Positions 1 to 6,289 of a DNA stretch of 8,111 bases are shown in pieces; position 1 is the stretch's first letter, and every line of letters begins with the position of its first letter. The position numbers and the translations under genes are program-made. Location: NCBI GenBank assembly GCA_009774585.1, contig VSOA01000169.1:1-8111 (forward strand), written 5' to 3'. The stretch comes from Lachnospiraceae bacterium. Lineage in GTDB: Bacteria > Bacillota > Clostridia > Lachnospirales > Lachnospiraceae. The notes below the pieces were generated by a model, which worked only from the letters and a program-made list of their open reading frames with translations, made no database searches and was not told the DNA's origin.

Positions 1-1937
1 TCCACCACGAATCCCGCCCCGTGAGCACAGAACACAGAACCGCACGGATTATCCGTATCGTGCTCCGCTTCATATCCGATCGCCGCGATTACCTCCTCCG
101 CATTGTGACATGGCTCATATCCTTTTAACTCCGTATACAGTCTTCCTCTTCCGCGCGAGTAAGCCATCATCTGCGCCTGATATCCCGCTATCTCGGATGC
201 CGGAACCGTGCCTGTGAGTACAGCATATTCACCTACGGTCTCAGGCGCCCCAAACTGTCCGCATTTAGCCTGCATATCAGTCATTCCGCGCCCAATCATG
301 GCTGCCGGCAGCTCCAATCTGAAAGCATACACCGGTTCCAGCAGTACATTCTGCGTCTTGCACAATCCTTGTCTGACGGCACGATAAGTTGCCTGCCTGA
401 AATCTCCGCCCTCTGTGTGTTTCAAGTGCGCCCTCCCTGCCACGAGCGTAATCTGCATATCCGTAATCGGCGCCCCCGTCAACACACCCACATGCTCTTT
501 TTCCTCTAAATGTGTCATAACGAGGCGCTGCCAGTTGCGGTCCAGCACGTCCTCACTGCACTTCGTGCGAAACTGCAGTCCACTGCCCGGCTCACCCGGT
601 TCTAAGAGCAGATGCACTTCCGCATAGTGCCTGAGCGGTTCATAGTGTCCGACTCCCTCCGACGCCACAGCTATCGTCTCTTTATAGACAATACTGCCCT
701 CATCAAAAGACACTTCCACACCAAACCGGTCGGCAATCATGCCCCGCAGTATTTCAATCTGCACTTCTCCCATCAACTGAACTTGAATTTCGCCAACCTG
801 CGCTCTCCATACAATATGAAGCTGCGGCTCTTCCTCTTCAAGTTGACATAACATATTATACATCCGGTGTACATCACAACCATCGGGCAGTACAATGCGG
901 TATGTCATGACGGGTTCAAGTACCGGAATGGTATTTCCTTCTTCCATGCCAAGCCCTTCGCCGCTGAAAGTCGCCGCGGGTCCCGTCAAGGCGCAGACGC
1001 ACCCCGCCGCGGCTTCTTGTACTACGGTATATTTATCCCCCGAATATATTCGGATCTGATCGATTTTCTCCTCCCTCATGCTGTCTGCCGCACACGTATC
1101 TTCCTCACTTTTTCTGCTGCATCCATGCATACAGATTGTCTGTTTTACTTTAAGCGTACCGCCCGTAATCTTCACATGCGTCAGACGGTTTCCCTGTGCA
1201 TCTCTGGAAATCTTATACACCCTCGCGCCAAATGTCTCCCCATAAAAGGGCATTCTTGTATATGCGTCTAAACCATCCAGTAATTCCGTAACGCCTTCCA
1301 CTTTGAGCGCCGAACCAAAAAAGCATGGAAATACCTTGCGTTCTTCAACTAACTTTGTAATCGTCTTGCCATCGATGGGACATTCGCCGTCCGCCGCCAG
1401 ATACTGCGCCAGAATTTCTTCGTCGCAAACCGCAATATCCTCATAAAATGCCGCGTCCTGTCTGCCAAATGCAACGCACCGTTCGTCAAGCCTGTCTTTT
1501 AGCTCCGCCATCAGTCTTTCTGCATCGGTACCCGGCTGGTCCATCTTGTTGATGAAAAGAAATACCGGCACATGATATCTTGCAAGCAGACGCCAGAGCG
1601 TAGACACATGACCTTGTACACCGTCCGCACCGCTCACTACCAACACCGCATAATCAAGTATCTGCAACGTCCGCTCCATTTCCGCCGAAAAATCCACGTG
1701 CCCCGGTGTGTCAAGCAGGGTAATATTCATATCTTTCCAGCAAAATACAGCCTGCTTGGAAAAAATGGTGATGCCTCTGTCACGTTCCAGCCTGTCCGTG
1801 TCCAGAAAAGCATCCTTGTGGTCTACCCGCCCTAATTTGCGTATACTGCCGCTCGTATATAATATGCTCTCTGCCAAAGTGGTCTTTCCGGCATCCACGT
1901 GCGCCAGAATACCGACTACCAGTTTCCTGTTACCCAT
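1..1937 (-). CDS. EF-G/Tet(M)-like translation-factor GTPase with C-terminal extension (3' end outside window)
   Basis: This is a GTPase of the ribosomal protection/EF-G family, expected to bind the ribosome in the cytoplasm. 645 residues are visible and the frame is still open at base 1. Seen: P-loop AHVDAGKT (12-19), switch I RGIT (54-57), DTPGH (76-80), NKMD (130-133) and a G5-like GSAL near 215. EF-G-like domains II-V follow, with HTEGGDFRQATYRAVRQGL (507-525) in domain IV and ELKGY (603-607) in the last domain. ELKGY falls within three residues of its place in Tet(M), but Tet(M) ends 29 residues later, whereas here at least 38 follow (including SVFCAHGAGF) with no stop. At the positions of Tet(M) loop III residues Ser508-Pro509-Val510 it has Leu505-Lys506-His507, so tetracycline resistance should not be assumed. 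The ATG has a good Shine-Dalgarno and lies 32 bp after cobS. I recall longer clostridial relatives near 900 residues (memory, unchecked). The family is certain; the function is unknown. Confidence 0.93.
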   Translation of the reverse strand, partial: MGNRKLVVGILAHVDAGKTTLAESILYTSGSIRKLGRVDHKDAFLDTDRLERDRGITIFSKQAVFCWKDMNITLLDTPGHVDFSAEMERTLQILDYAVLVVSGADGVQGHVSTLWRLLARYHVPVFLFINKMDQPGTDAERLMAELKDRLDERCVAFGRQDAAFYEDIAVCDEEILAQYLAADGECPIDGKTITKLVEERKVFPCFFGSALKVEGVTELLDGLDAYTRMPFYGETFGARVYKISRDAQGNRLTHVKITGGTLKVKQTICMHGCSRKSEEDTCAADSMREEKIDQIRIYSGDKYTVVQEAAAGCVCALTGPAATFSGEGLGMEEGNTIPVLEPVMTYRIVLPDGCDVHRMYNMLCQLEEEEPQLHIVWRAQVGEIQVQLMGEVQIEILRGMIADRFGVEVSFDEGSIVYKETIAVASEGVGHYEPLRHYAEVHLLLEPGEPGSGLQFRTKCSEDVLDRNWQRLVMTHLEEKEHVGVLTGAPITDMQITLVAGRAHLKHTEGGDFRQATYRAVRQGLCKTQNVLLEPVYAFRLELPAAMIGRGMTDMQAKCGQFGAPETVGEYAVLTGTVPASEIAGYQAQMMAYSRGRGRLYTELKGYEPCHNAEEVIAAIGYEAEHDTDNPCGSVFCAHGAGFVV

Positions 1938-1944
1938 TCTGTAT

Positions 1945-1951
1945 TCCTTCT
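1945..1951 (-). promoter_or_regulatory. Ribosome binding site of the Tet(M)-like GTPase gene
   Basis: AGAAGGA lies seven bases before the ATG whose first base is 1937. It supports that start, which also places the P-loop at the usual distance from the N terminus. The 32-bp gap from the cobS stop codon shows no terminator and no clear promoter, so the GTPase is probably read through from cobS. Confidence 0.75.
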
Positions 1952-1969
1952 GAAAACATTTCTTTTAGT

Positions 1970-2755
1970 TTACATAACTCTTCCAATCATACCAATTGTA
2001 AGTACGCTTGACAATTCACAAAGACATAAGAAGTATCCTGTCAACTCATCCGTAACGCCGCCAAACCGCCCTTTAGACATATAATAATAGTACGTCCATA
2101 CCCACAGCGCCGCAAGCGCCATAACCGCACCGATTACCGGCTGAATGAATAACGCGCTGACAAACGAAAGCGCCAGAAGCGTGACCAACACGGCACGCAG
2201 TGTTCTTCTGTGCCGCTCTGAAGAAAACTGATGCGATACCGCGTCTTCTCTTGCCGCCGGAAACCACACCATACCCATACCGCTTAAGATTCTGGATATC
2301 ACAAAGCCAAGCCCCAGAAGAAAAAGCTGATTCTCTTTCCAGATCAGCGTTAATCCCGCCGCATAAAGCATAAGAAAGCAGATTGCCGCAATCACTGAAA
2401 ACGCATCTGCATGCGCGTCTTTCAAACTTTCAAGCTTTCTCTCCTTCTTAGCATAACAATCTTTCCTGTCATGCGGCTGCAGAGCGCCTACCGTGTGTAA
2501 AAATCCTTCTATATGTACGCCGCCCGTAACAATCACCGGAATCACCGTTCCCACCAGCGCAAAACATACTTGCCCGAATCCGCACTCTGTGCAGATTCGG
2601 CTCCAAAAATAAAGCAAAACTCCTATGATAAGCCCGGGCACCGGGATAAAGCACAGCGTATACTTGGTATTTTCTCTATTCTGCGCAACTTCCGGCATCG
2701 GAATCTTAGAGTACATGGCCATTGCCGTAATGAAACTGTTGATAATTGACTGCAT
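1970..2755 (-). CDS. cobS: CobS-family adenosylcobinamide-GDP ribazoletransferase, divergent active-site motif
   Basis: A 261-residue multi-span membrane protein, the usual length for cobalamin synthase. CobS joins adenosylcobinamide-GDP to alpha-ribazole (or its phosphate), the last assembly step of B12-type cofactors. Family features seen: the N-terminal SKIPMP (16-21), TGGVHIEGFL (77-86), KLESLKD (107-113), a VISRILSG segment (152-159), and FGGVTDELTGYF (231-242) near the C-terminal CEL. Unusual: E. coli CobS, from memory, has a DGLADTCD stretch with three aspartates in the first motif, whereas here the equivalents are Glu83, His87 and Gly90. The later TGD motif is Thr-Asp-Glu (235-237). 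The frame is intact with a good ribosome binding site, so it is not an obvious pseudogene, but activity is open. No cobU, cobT or cobC is visible. It starts 12 bp after the GH26 stop and is probably translationally coupled to it. Confidence 0.9.
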   Translation of the reverse strand: MQSIINSFITAMAMYSKIPMPEVAQNRENTKYTLCFIPVPGLIIGVLLYFWSRICTECGFGQVCFALVGTVIPVIVTGGVHIEGFLHTVGALQPHDRKDCYAKKERKLESLKDAHADAFSVIAAICFLMLYAAGLTLIWKENQLFLLGLGFVISRILSGMGMVWFPAAREDAVSHQFSSERHRRTLRAVLVTLLALSFVSALFIQPVIGAVMALAALWVWTYYYYMSKGRFGGVTDELTGYFLCLCELSSVLTIGMIGRVM

Positions 2756-2763
2756 AACTTTCT

Positions 2764-2768
2764 CTCCC
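2764..2768 (-). promoter_or_regulatory. cobS ribosome binding site overlapping the GH26 stop codon
   Basis: The last base of the GH26 TAG stop (2770-2768) is the first G of a GGGAG Shine-Dalgarno, which lies eight bases before the cobS ATG (2755-2753). Ribosomes finishing GH26 should expose or reuse this site. This is good evidence that the two genes are co-transcribed and translationally coupled. Confidence 0.75.
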
Positions 2769-3751
2769 TATATTCCCGCCGGGTACGTCACCGCGTATTC
2801 ACTGTCATATATACCGCAAAGTGCATCATGGCTGTTAAACTCCTCGGTCATCACAAATCCCTTGCTCCATGTCATATAATAGCACCACGGCACGCGGCTC
2901 TTCTTAAGCAGTCCGATATCCGGCAGAATACCGATTTCCGCCAGCGCTGCGGGCTTTGCCGCCTGCGTGATCGAAATCAGTTCCTCGTACTCCTTGCGAT
3001 AATCGGTCTTAGTTCCTTTCTCTACATACAAATCACGCGAAATGATATCCACCACGTCGTCCCCCGGATACCCCTCCTTGAGCGGACAATTCCATACCCA
3101 CAGCAGATTGTCCAAATGATGTACATTCACAAAGTGCTCGTACATTAACCGATATAAACCTGCCGCCACAACAGGCCCCTTTCTGCCCCACCAGAACCAG
3201 TCTCCCTCGGATTCGTGAAATGGTCTCCACAACACGGAAATATCCTCATCCAAGAAAGGCTTCAGGCATCCTGCCATCGCATCCATATCATGATAGAAGG
3301 CTTCTCGCTCTGCCGTTCCTGCATGAAGTACCTTCTCCGGATCAAACTCCGTCTTCTCGGCATAGAAACTCTTATCCCTGCCGCCAAGCGGCGAAAACCA
3401 GTGCCATGTGAAAGCCACAATACCTCCCGCTCGTCCGAAATCTCTTGCCTGCTCCAATGTATCGCGGTTCTCATCTATCTCAATCCGGCAGTGTTCGTCA
3501 CCCGTCTCATAGCGGATATTCGGGGAGTAGGCAAGCAGTTCAAACCCGCGAAGCGCCGGTTCCTTGCCGGTAATTTCCCGAATCTTATCGATTTCCTCCA
3601 TCGCTACCGTCTGGGTATGCTGCCCTGTGACGATTCCTCGTCCGCCGATTGCAGTCAAATATTGTAACAATTTCTTAGCTTGCTCCGTTGCCTGTGGATT
3701 TACCGGTGTCATATGAATCCCTTTTCCTTTCCGTATATATAATTCCTTCAT
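2768..3751 (-). CDS. GH26-family glycoside hydrolase (beta-mannanase-like), cytoplasmic
   Basis: A 327-residue single-domain enzyme of glycoside hydrolase family 26, whose members cut beta-1,4-mannans and some related glucans or xylans with retention. Seen: TGQHT (42-46), FTWHWFSP (114-121), the family hallmark WRPFHE with WFWWG after it (175-189) giving Glu180 as acid/base, ALAEIGILPD (269-278) giving Glu272 as nucleophile, and a late WCYYMTWSKGF strand (289-299). The length fits a bare catalytic domain, with no signal peptide, lipobox, binding module or anchor. It should therefore act inside the cell on imported oligosaccharides, but no sugar transporter or phosphorylase is nearby. The start is ambiguous: ATG at 3751 and ATG at 3712 (residue 14) both have Shine-Dalgarno sites, and the first 13 residues look poorly conserved, partly encoded by the second site. 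The exact substrate cannot be read from sequence. Confidence 0.92.
   Translation of the reverse strand: MKELYIRKGKGIHMTPVNPQATEQAKKLLQYLTAIGGRGIVTGQHTQTVAMEEIDKIREITGKEPALRGFELLAYSPNIRYETGDEHCRIEIDENRDTLEQARDFGRAGGIVAFTWHWFSPLGGRDKSFYAEKTEFDPEKVLHAGTAEREAFYHDMDAMAGCLKPFLDEDISVLWRPFHESEGDWFWWGRKGPVVAAGLYRLMYEHFVNVHHLDNLLWVWNCPLKEGYPGDDVVDIISRDLYVEKGTKTDYRKEYEELISITQAAKPAALAEIGILPDIGLLKKSRVPWCYYMTWSKGFVMTEEFNSHDALCGIYDSEYAVTYPAGI
3718..3725 (-). promoter_or_regulatory. Alternative internal ribosome binding site for GH26
   Basis: AAAAGGGA lies five bases before an in-frame ATG (3712-3710). Starting there gives 314 residues beginning MTPVNPQATEQ, still complete for all GH26 motifs. It competes with the upstream start at 3751, and sequence alone does not settle which is used. 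Confidence 0.45.
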
Positions 3752-3755
3752 GAAA

Positions 3756-3762
3756 TCACCTT
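3756..3762 (-). promoter_or_regulatory. Ribosome binding site of the GH26 gene (upstream start)
   Basis: AAGGTGA ends four bases before the ATG at 3751. It is a strong match to the anti-Shine-Dalgarno sequence and is the reason for listing the longer start. Confidence 0.6.
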
Positions 3763-3774
3763 GTAATGAGAGAT

Positions 3775-3802
3775 GATATAATCACTAAAACCACGCTGTG
3801 AA
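3775..3802 (-). promoter_or_regulatory. Weak promoter candidate ahead of GH26-cobS-GTPase
   Basis: In the 76-bp gap after the lipoprotein stop, TTCACA (3802-3797) and TATATC (3780-3775) are separated by 16 bases. The -35 matches five of six consensus positions and the -10 only four. No terminator hairpin is visible in the gap, so the downstream genes may also be read from the lipoprotein promoter. This is a tentative call. Confidence 0.25.
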
Positions 3803-3827
3803 GACTTGATAATTCAGACTGCGCTGC

Positions 3828-6131
3828 CTACAGACTCCCTAAATAGCTCTGAAGGAACCGGTCGCATATCACTTCCGGCTTCACTTTGTTGTCCGTTATC
3901 TCCTCGCCCTTAAAATACACCCAGTTATGATACACACTTAATTCTGTCATACCACAAATATAATCCTCACGTATGTCCTCATACGTTTTGTCTGTGATTT
4001 CTTCTGTATCTGCCGTGTTATAATTCGTCGCCATACGGTAATAGTGTATCTCTTCCTCTCCTGTCTCAACATCACTATAAATAGTACTTTGTCGTATAGA
4101 ATCCTGATAGACAGCCCCGCCCTTCAAATAATAGAATCCGGTCTCCACATATCCTATGTCGCTGCCATCTCTTTGATAGTCCTTACCTTCGTAATAAATA
4201 ACACCCGTATTGTCTCGGTACGCTTTCATATACTCATAAGAGGCAATATCAAAAACCGATATCCAATCCCGTTCTTGGCTGTCGCAGAGTGTCACGATGG
4301 GCAGCTTAACAAATTCCATATCTTCTGTCAACGTATAAAAATAGTTGTCGGAGTACATTCCGCTCCCCTGCTTTAAATTTACGATTAATTCTAGTCTTCC
4401 GTCCTGATTCATATCATACAACAAATAGCTGATCATAGACGGGTCTACCGCTCCAAACAGCCATCCGTCTGCATGACGTGCATAGACTTTCACCTGCTCA
4501 TAAGCCGTTTCAATGCCTTTGACGGATTCCTCCGTCGCCGGATGAAAGGTTACGTTCATCTCATAAAAATGCGGTGTTTTCTCTTCTTCCCATGCCTCAT
4601 ACTCTTTCCGGTTCATCAACAAAACACCGTTCTTTTCGTCATAGGAATATATGATTTCGGTAAAGCCGTCAGCCTGATGCTCATAAAATCTAAAAACCAG
4701 TTCCTGCCGGCCGTCTTCGTCAACATCGTGAATCGCAAAAAAGCTGTCTTCCATTTTATCCCGGCTTTCATCAAATTCAAATATCCTGCCGGCCGGGTCA
4801 CTGTACTGTGTCATAATCTGTTCCAGCACTTCCATATACACGGCATAGGGCTGCGGCAGCTCGTCGCTCACGCTCTCACTTACCGCTTCGGAAACCATTC
4901 GTACCGCCTTGTCCGCATAAGCGTCATTCCACTCTTCTTCTGTCAATCGTTCCGTGTGCCACCCCGTATCGTAATCGTCTTTTGACGGAAGCATCTTGTT
5001 CGATAAATACTGAAATCCTCCGTCTTGCAAAGGGCGGATCATAACTTCATGGGTATATGCCTTCGATGTTCCTTCACTGGGATAGACCGCATTGACGGTG
5101 AGCGTAAGCGTTCCGTCATCGTCCGCGGCATAACCCACCACCTCCGGATAAGGAATATTGGGGGACTCCGCTTCGTAGAATCCTCTCGGTCTGTATTCAT
5201 ATACTTTGTTTTCCGACAAATATTTTGTATGAGAACGTATGCTATTTAGGTCCGCCGGCAGATATTCCATCAGCACAGTTTCAAATTCTTCCTGCCCAAT
5301 CTGGTAAATCATTCCGACACTTATATTTTCATCCGCCACATAAGGAACCGCTTGACCGTTTCTCATAGCATAGAAGCGGTCAAATACGTCATAAAACTCC
5401 AATTCCCCGTAATCTTCTTCATCCCAGTCACACAGAAACATGTTATTCTTCTCATAACCTGTTGGAAGCATGTACAACCGGTTAAGCTCCCTGCACTTAT
5501 TATCTAAAGGCTCCACTCTTAAAGCCGTCACTTCCGGCACATCGCTCATCGTAAGCACGTAAGACTGTTCGGAATAGGAACTGCCTGTAAAAATCAGATA
5601 TCCTTCCTGCGTGTACTTCCATGTATCAGCAGAATAACTTACGGAACCCGTCTTTTCAAAACAATCGTTATTATATTGATAATGTTCTTTGACAACTTCC
5701 ACATTCCCATTTTCGGTGCTTAGATAATACCCATCCAATTTCTCCGGCGTTTCCGGAACCAAGATCGTCAGACTTGCTTCCTTCCGTTGTTCTACGGATT
5801 CGCAAAATGATAACACCTGTTCTTTCCGTGTCATATCAATCTGATTTCGGCTGTCTACGGCTGAATAACCCCGTTCGCCGAGTTTTTGGATAATGGCTTG
5901 CATCATTTCAAGAGGCTGTGTTCTGGTTTCCTCATAGATTTCCATACAAAGCTTCCTGACCTCGTCTGAAGTCTCCTTCCGGGTTGTGTCGGTTTCATCT
6001 TCTATTTGCTCTGCGCTGTCTTCATCCGTCTTACTGTCAATTCCCGAAGCGCCACTCCCGCTCTGCGCGCCGCATCCCGCTACCCATAAAATAAATATGA
6101 CGATCACTATACATAACGCATATTTCTTCAT
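3828..6131 (-). CDS. Large secreted lipoprotein with two DxDxDGxxEL calcium-loop-like repeats
   Basis: A 767-residue protein expected to be exported and lipid-anchored on the outer face of the membrane. The signal peptide is residues 1-19 with lipobox VAGC and Cys20 as the lipidated residue. A flexible Ser/Asp/Glu-rich linker runs to about 50. Residues about 55-410 form one region with many Tyr, Asp and Glu, including AVDSRNQIDMTRKEQ and EYRPRGFYEAE. It resembles a lipoprotein family of unknown function from Lachnospiraceae (possibly DUF6070, from memory). The C-terminal half holds two EF-hand/FG-GAP-like loops, DVDEDGRQEL (469-478) and DMNQDGRLEL (573-582), 104 residues apart, which suggests calcium binding or a beta-propeller-like fold. 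No catalytic motif is recognised. The ATG at 6131 is chosen because the signal peptide begins there; an in-frame extension to 6266 starts inside the upstream terminator. It has its own promoter. Confidence 0.9.
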   Translation of the reverse strand: MKKYALCIVIVIFILWVAGCGAQSGSGASGIDSKTDEDSAEQIEDETDTTRKETSDEVRKLCMEIYEETRTQPLEMMQAIIQKLGERGYSAVDSRNQIDMTRKEQVLSFCESVEQRKEASLTILVPETPEKLDGYYLSTENGNVEVVKEHYQYNNDCFEKTGSVSYSADTWKYTQEGYLIFTGSSYSEQSYVLTMSDVPEVTALRVEPLDNKCRELNRLYMLPTGYEKNNMFLCDWDEEDYGELEFYDVFDRFYAMRNGQAVPYVADENISVGMIYQIGQEEFETVLMEYLPADLNSIRSHTKYLSENKVYEYRPRGFYEAESPNIPYPEVVGYAADDDGTLTLTVNAVYPSEGTSKAYTHEVMIRPLQDGGFQYLSNKMLPSKDDYDTGWHTERLTEEEWNDAYADKAVRMVSEAVSESVSDELPQPYAVYMEVLEQIMTQYSDPAGRIFEFDESRDKMEDSFFAIHDVDEDGRQELVFRFYEHQADGFTEIIYSYDEKNGVLLMNRKEYEAWEEEKTPHFYEMNVTFHPATEESVKGIETAYEQVKVYARHADGWLFGAVDPSMISYLLYDMNQDGRLELIVNLKQGSGMYSDNYFYTLTEDMEFVKLPIVTLCDSQERDWISVFDIASYEYMKAYRDNTGVIYYEGKDYQRDGSDIGYVETGFYYLKGGAVYQDSIRQSTIYSDVETGEEEIHYYRMATNYNTADTEEITDKTYEDIREDYICGMTELSVYHNWVYFKGEEITDNKVKPEVICDRFLQSYLGSL

Positions 6132-6137
6132 AACCAG

Positions 6138-6142
6138 CCCCC
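6138..6142 (-). promoter_or_regulatory. Shine-Dalgarno-like site of the lipoprotein gene
   Basis: GGGGG lies six bases before the ATG at 6131. It is not a canonical AGGAGG, but its distance is right and the ATG it serves begins a textbook lipoprotein signal peptide. It favours this start over the longer open frame. Confidence 0.5.
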
Positions 6143-6168
6143 GTACTACCCTGCCATAACCATGGTAT

Positions 6169-6198
6169 ATTATCTCATAACTTGATATACATTGTCTA
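6169..6198 (-). promoter_or_regulatory. Promoter of the lipoprotein gene
   Basis: TAGACA (6198-6193) and GATAAT (6174-6169) each match the vegetative sigma-70/A consensus at five of six positions, with an 18-base spacer. Transcription would begin near 6162 and give a leader of about 30 bases. The position between the ftsX terminator and the signal-peptide ATG supports the call. No clear operator palindrome was seen. Confidence 0.55.
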
Positions 6199-6243
6199 CT
6201 ACAGATAGTATGGAACGATCCGGGCGTCAGAAGGCATTTTACC

Positions 6244-6285
6244 AAAAAAGAGGTCTTCCACAGCAATTTGCTGCGAAAACCTCTT
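6244..6285 (-). terminator. Intrinsic terminator after the ABC permease gene
   Basis: Read on the minus strand, AAGAGGT (6285-6279) pairs with ACCTCTT (6254-6248). The stem continues through a G-U wobble at 6278/6255 and a UUC/GAA segment, then past a small internal loop to CAGCA/TGCTG with a three-base loop at 6268-6266. Six T follow (6249-6244), the first two also in the stem. The wobble forms a pair only in minus-strand RNA and the T run is on that side, so it terminates the permease transcript. It begins five bases after the stop codon. Confidence 0.85.
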
Positions 6286-6289
6286 CCTG

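Noticed and set aside
867..1271. 134-residue plus-strand open frame, and others between 415 and 1953
   Set aside because: All are antisense to the intact EF-G/Tet(M)-like gene, which is missing a stop only because it runs off the window.
1970..2755. cobS as a pseudogene
   Set aside because: Despite motif changes the frame is uninterrupted, normal in length, well initiated and embedded in a coupled gene run.
3215..3667. 150-residue plus-strand open frame
   Set aside because: It is antisense to the GH26 gene, whose catalytic motifs prove the minus-strand reading.
3803..3820. Repeat AGACT...AGACT in the gap before GH26 as a regulatory hairpin
   Set aside because: The two copies are direct, not inverted, and too short to support an operator or a terminator.
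4473..4985. 170-residue plus-strand open frame
   Set aside because: It lies wholly antisense inside the lipoprotein gene, has no recognisable domain and is explained by codon bias of the real gene.
6132..6266. 45-residue N-terminal extension of the lipoprotein frame (start at 6266)
   Set aside because: It begins inside the permease terminator and crosses the promoter; the lipoprotein signal peptide starts cleanly at 6131 with its own Shine-Dalgarno-like site.
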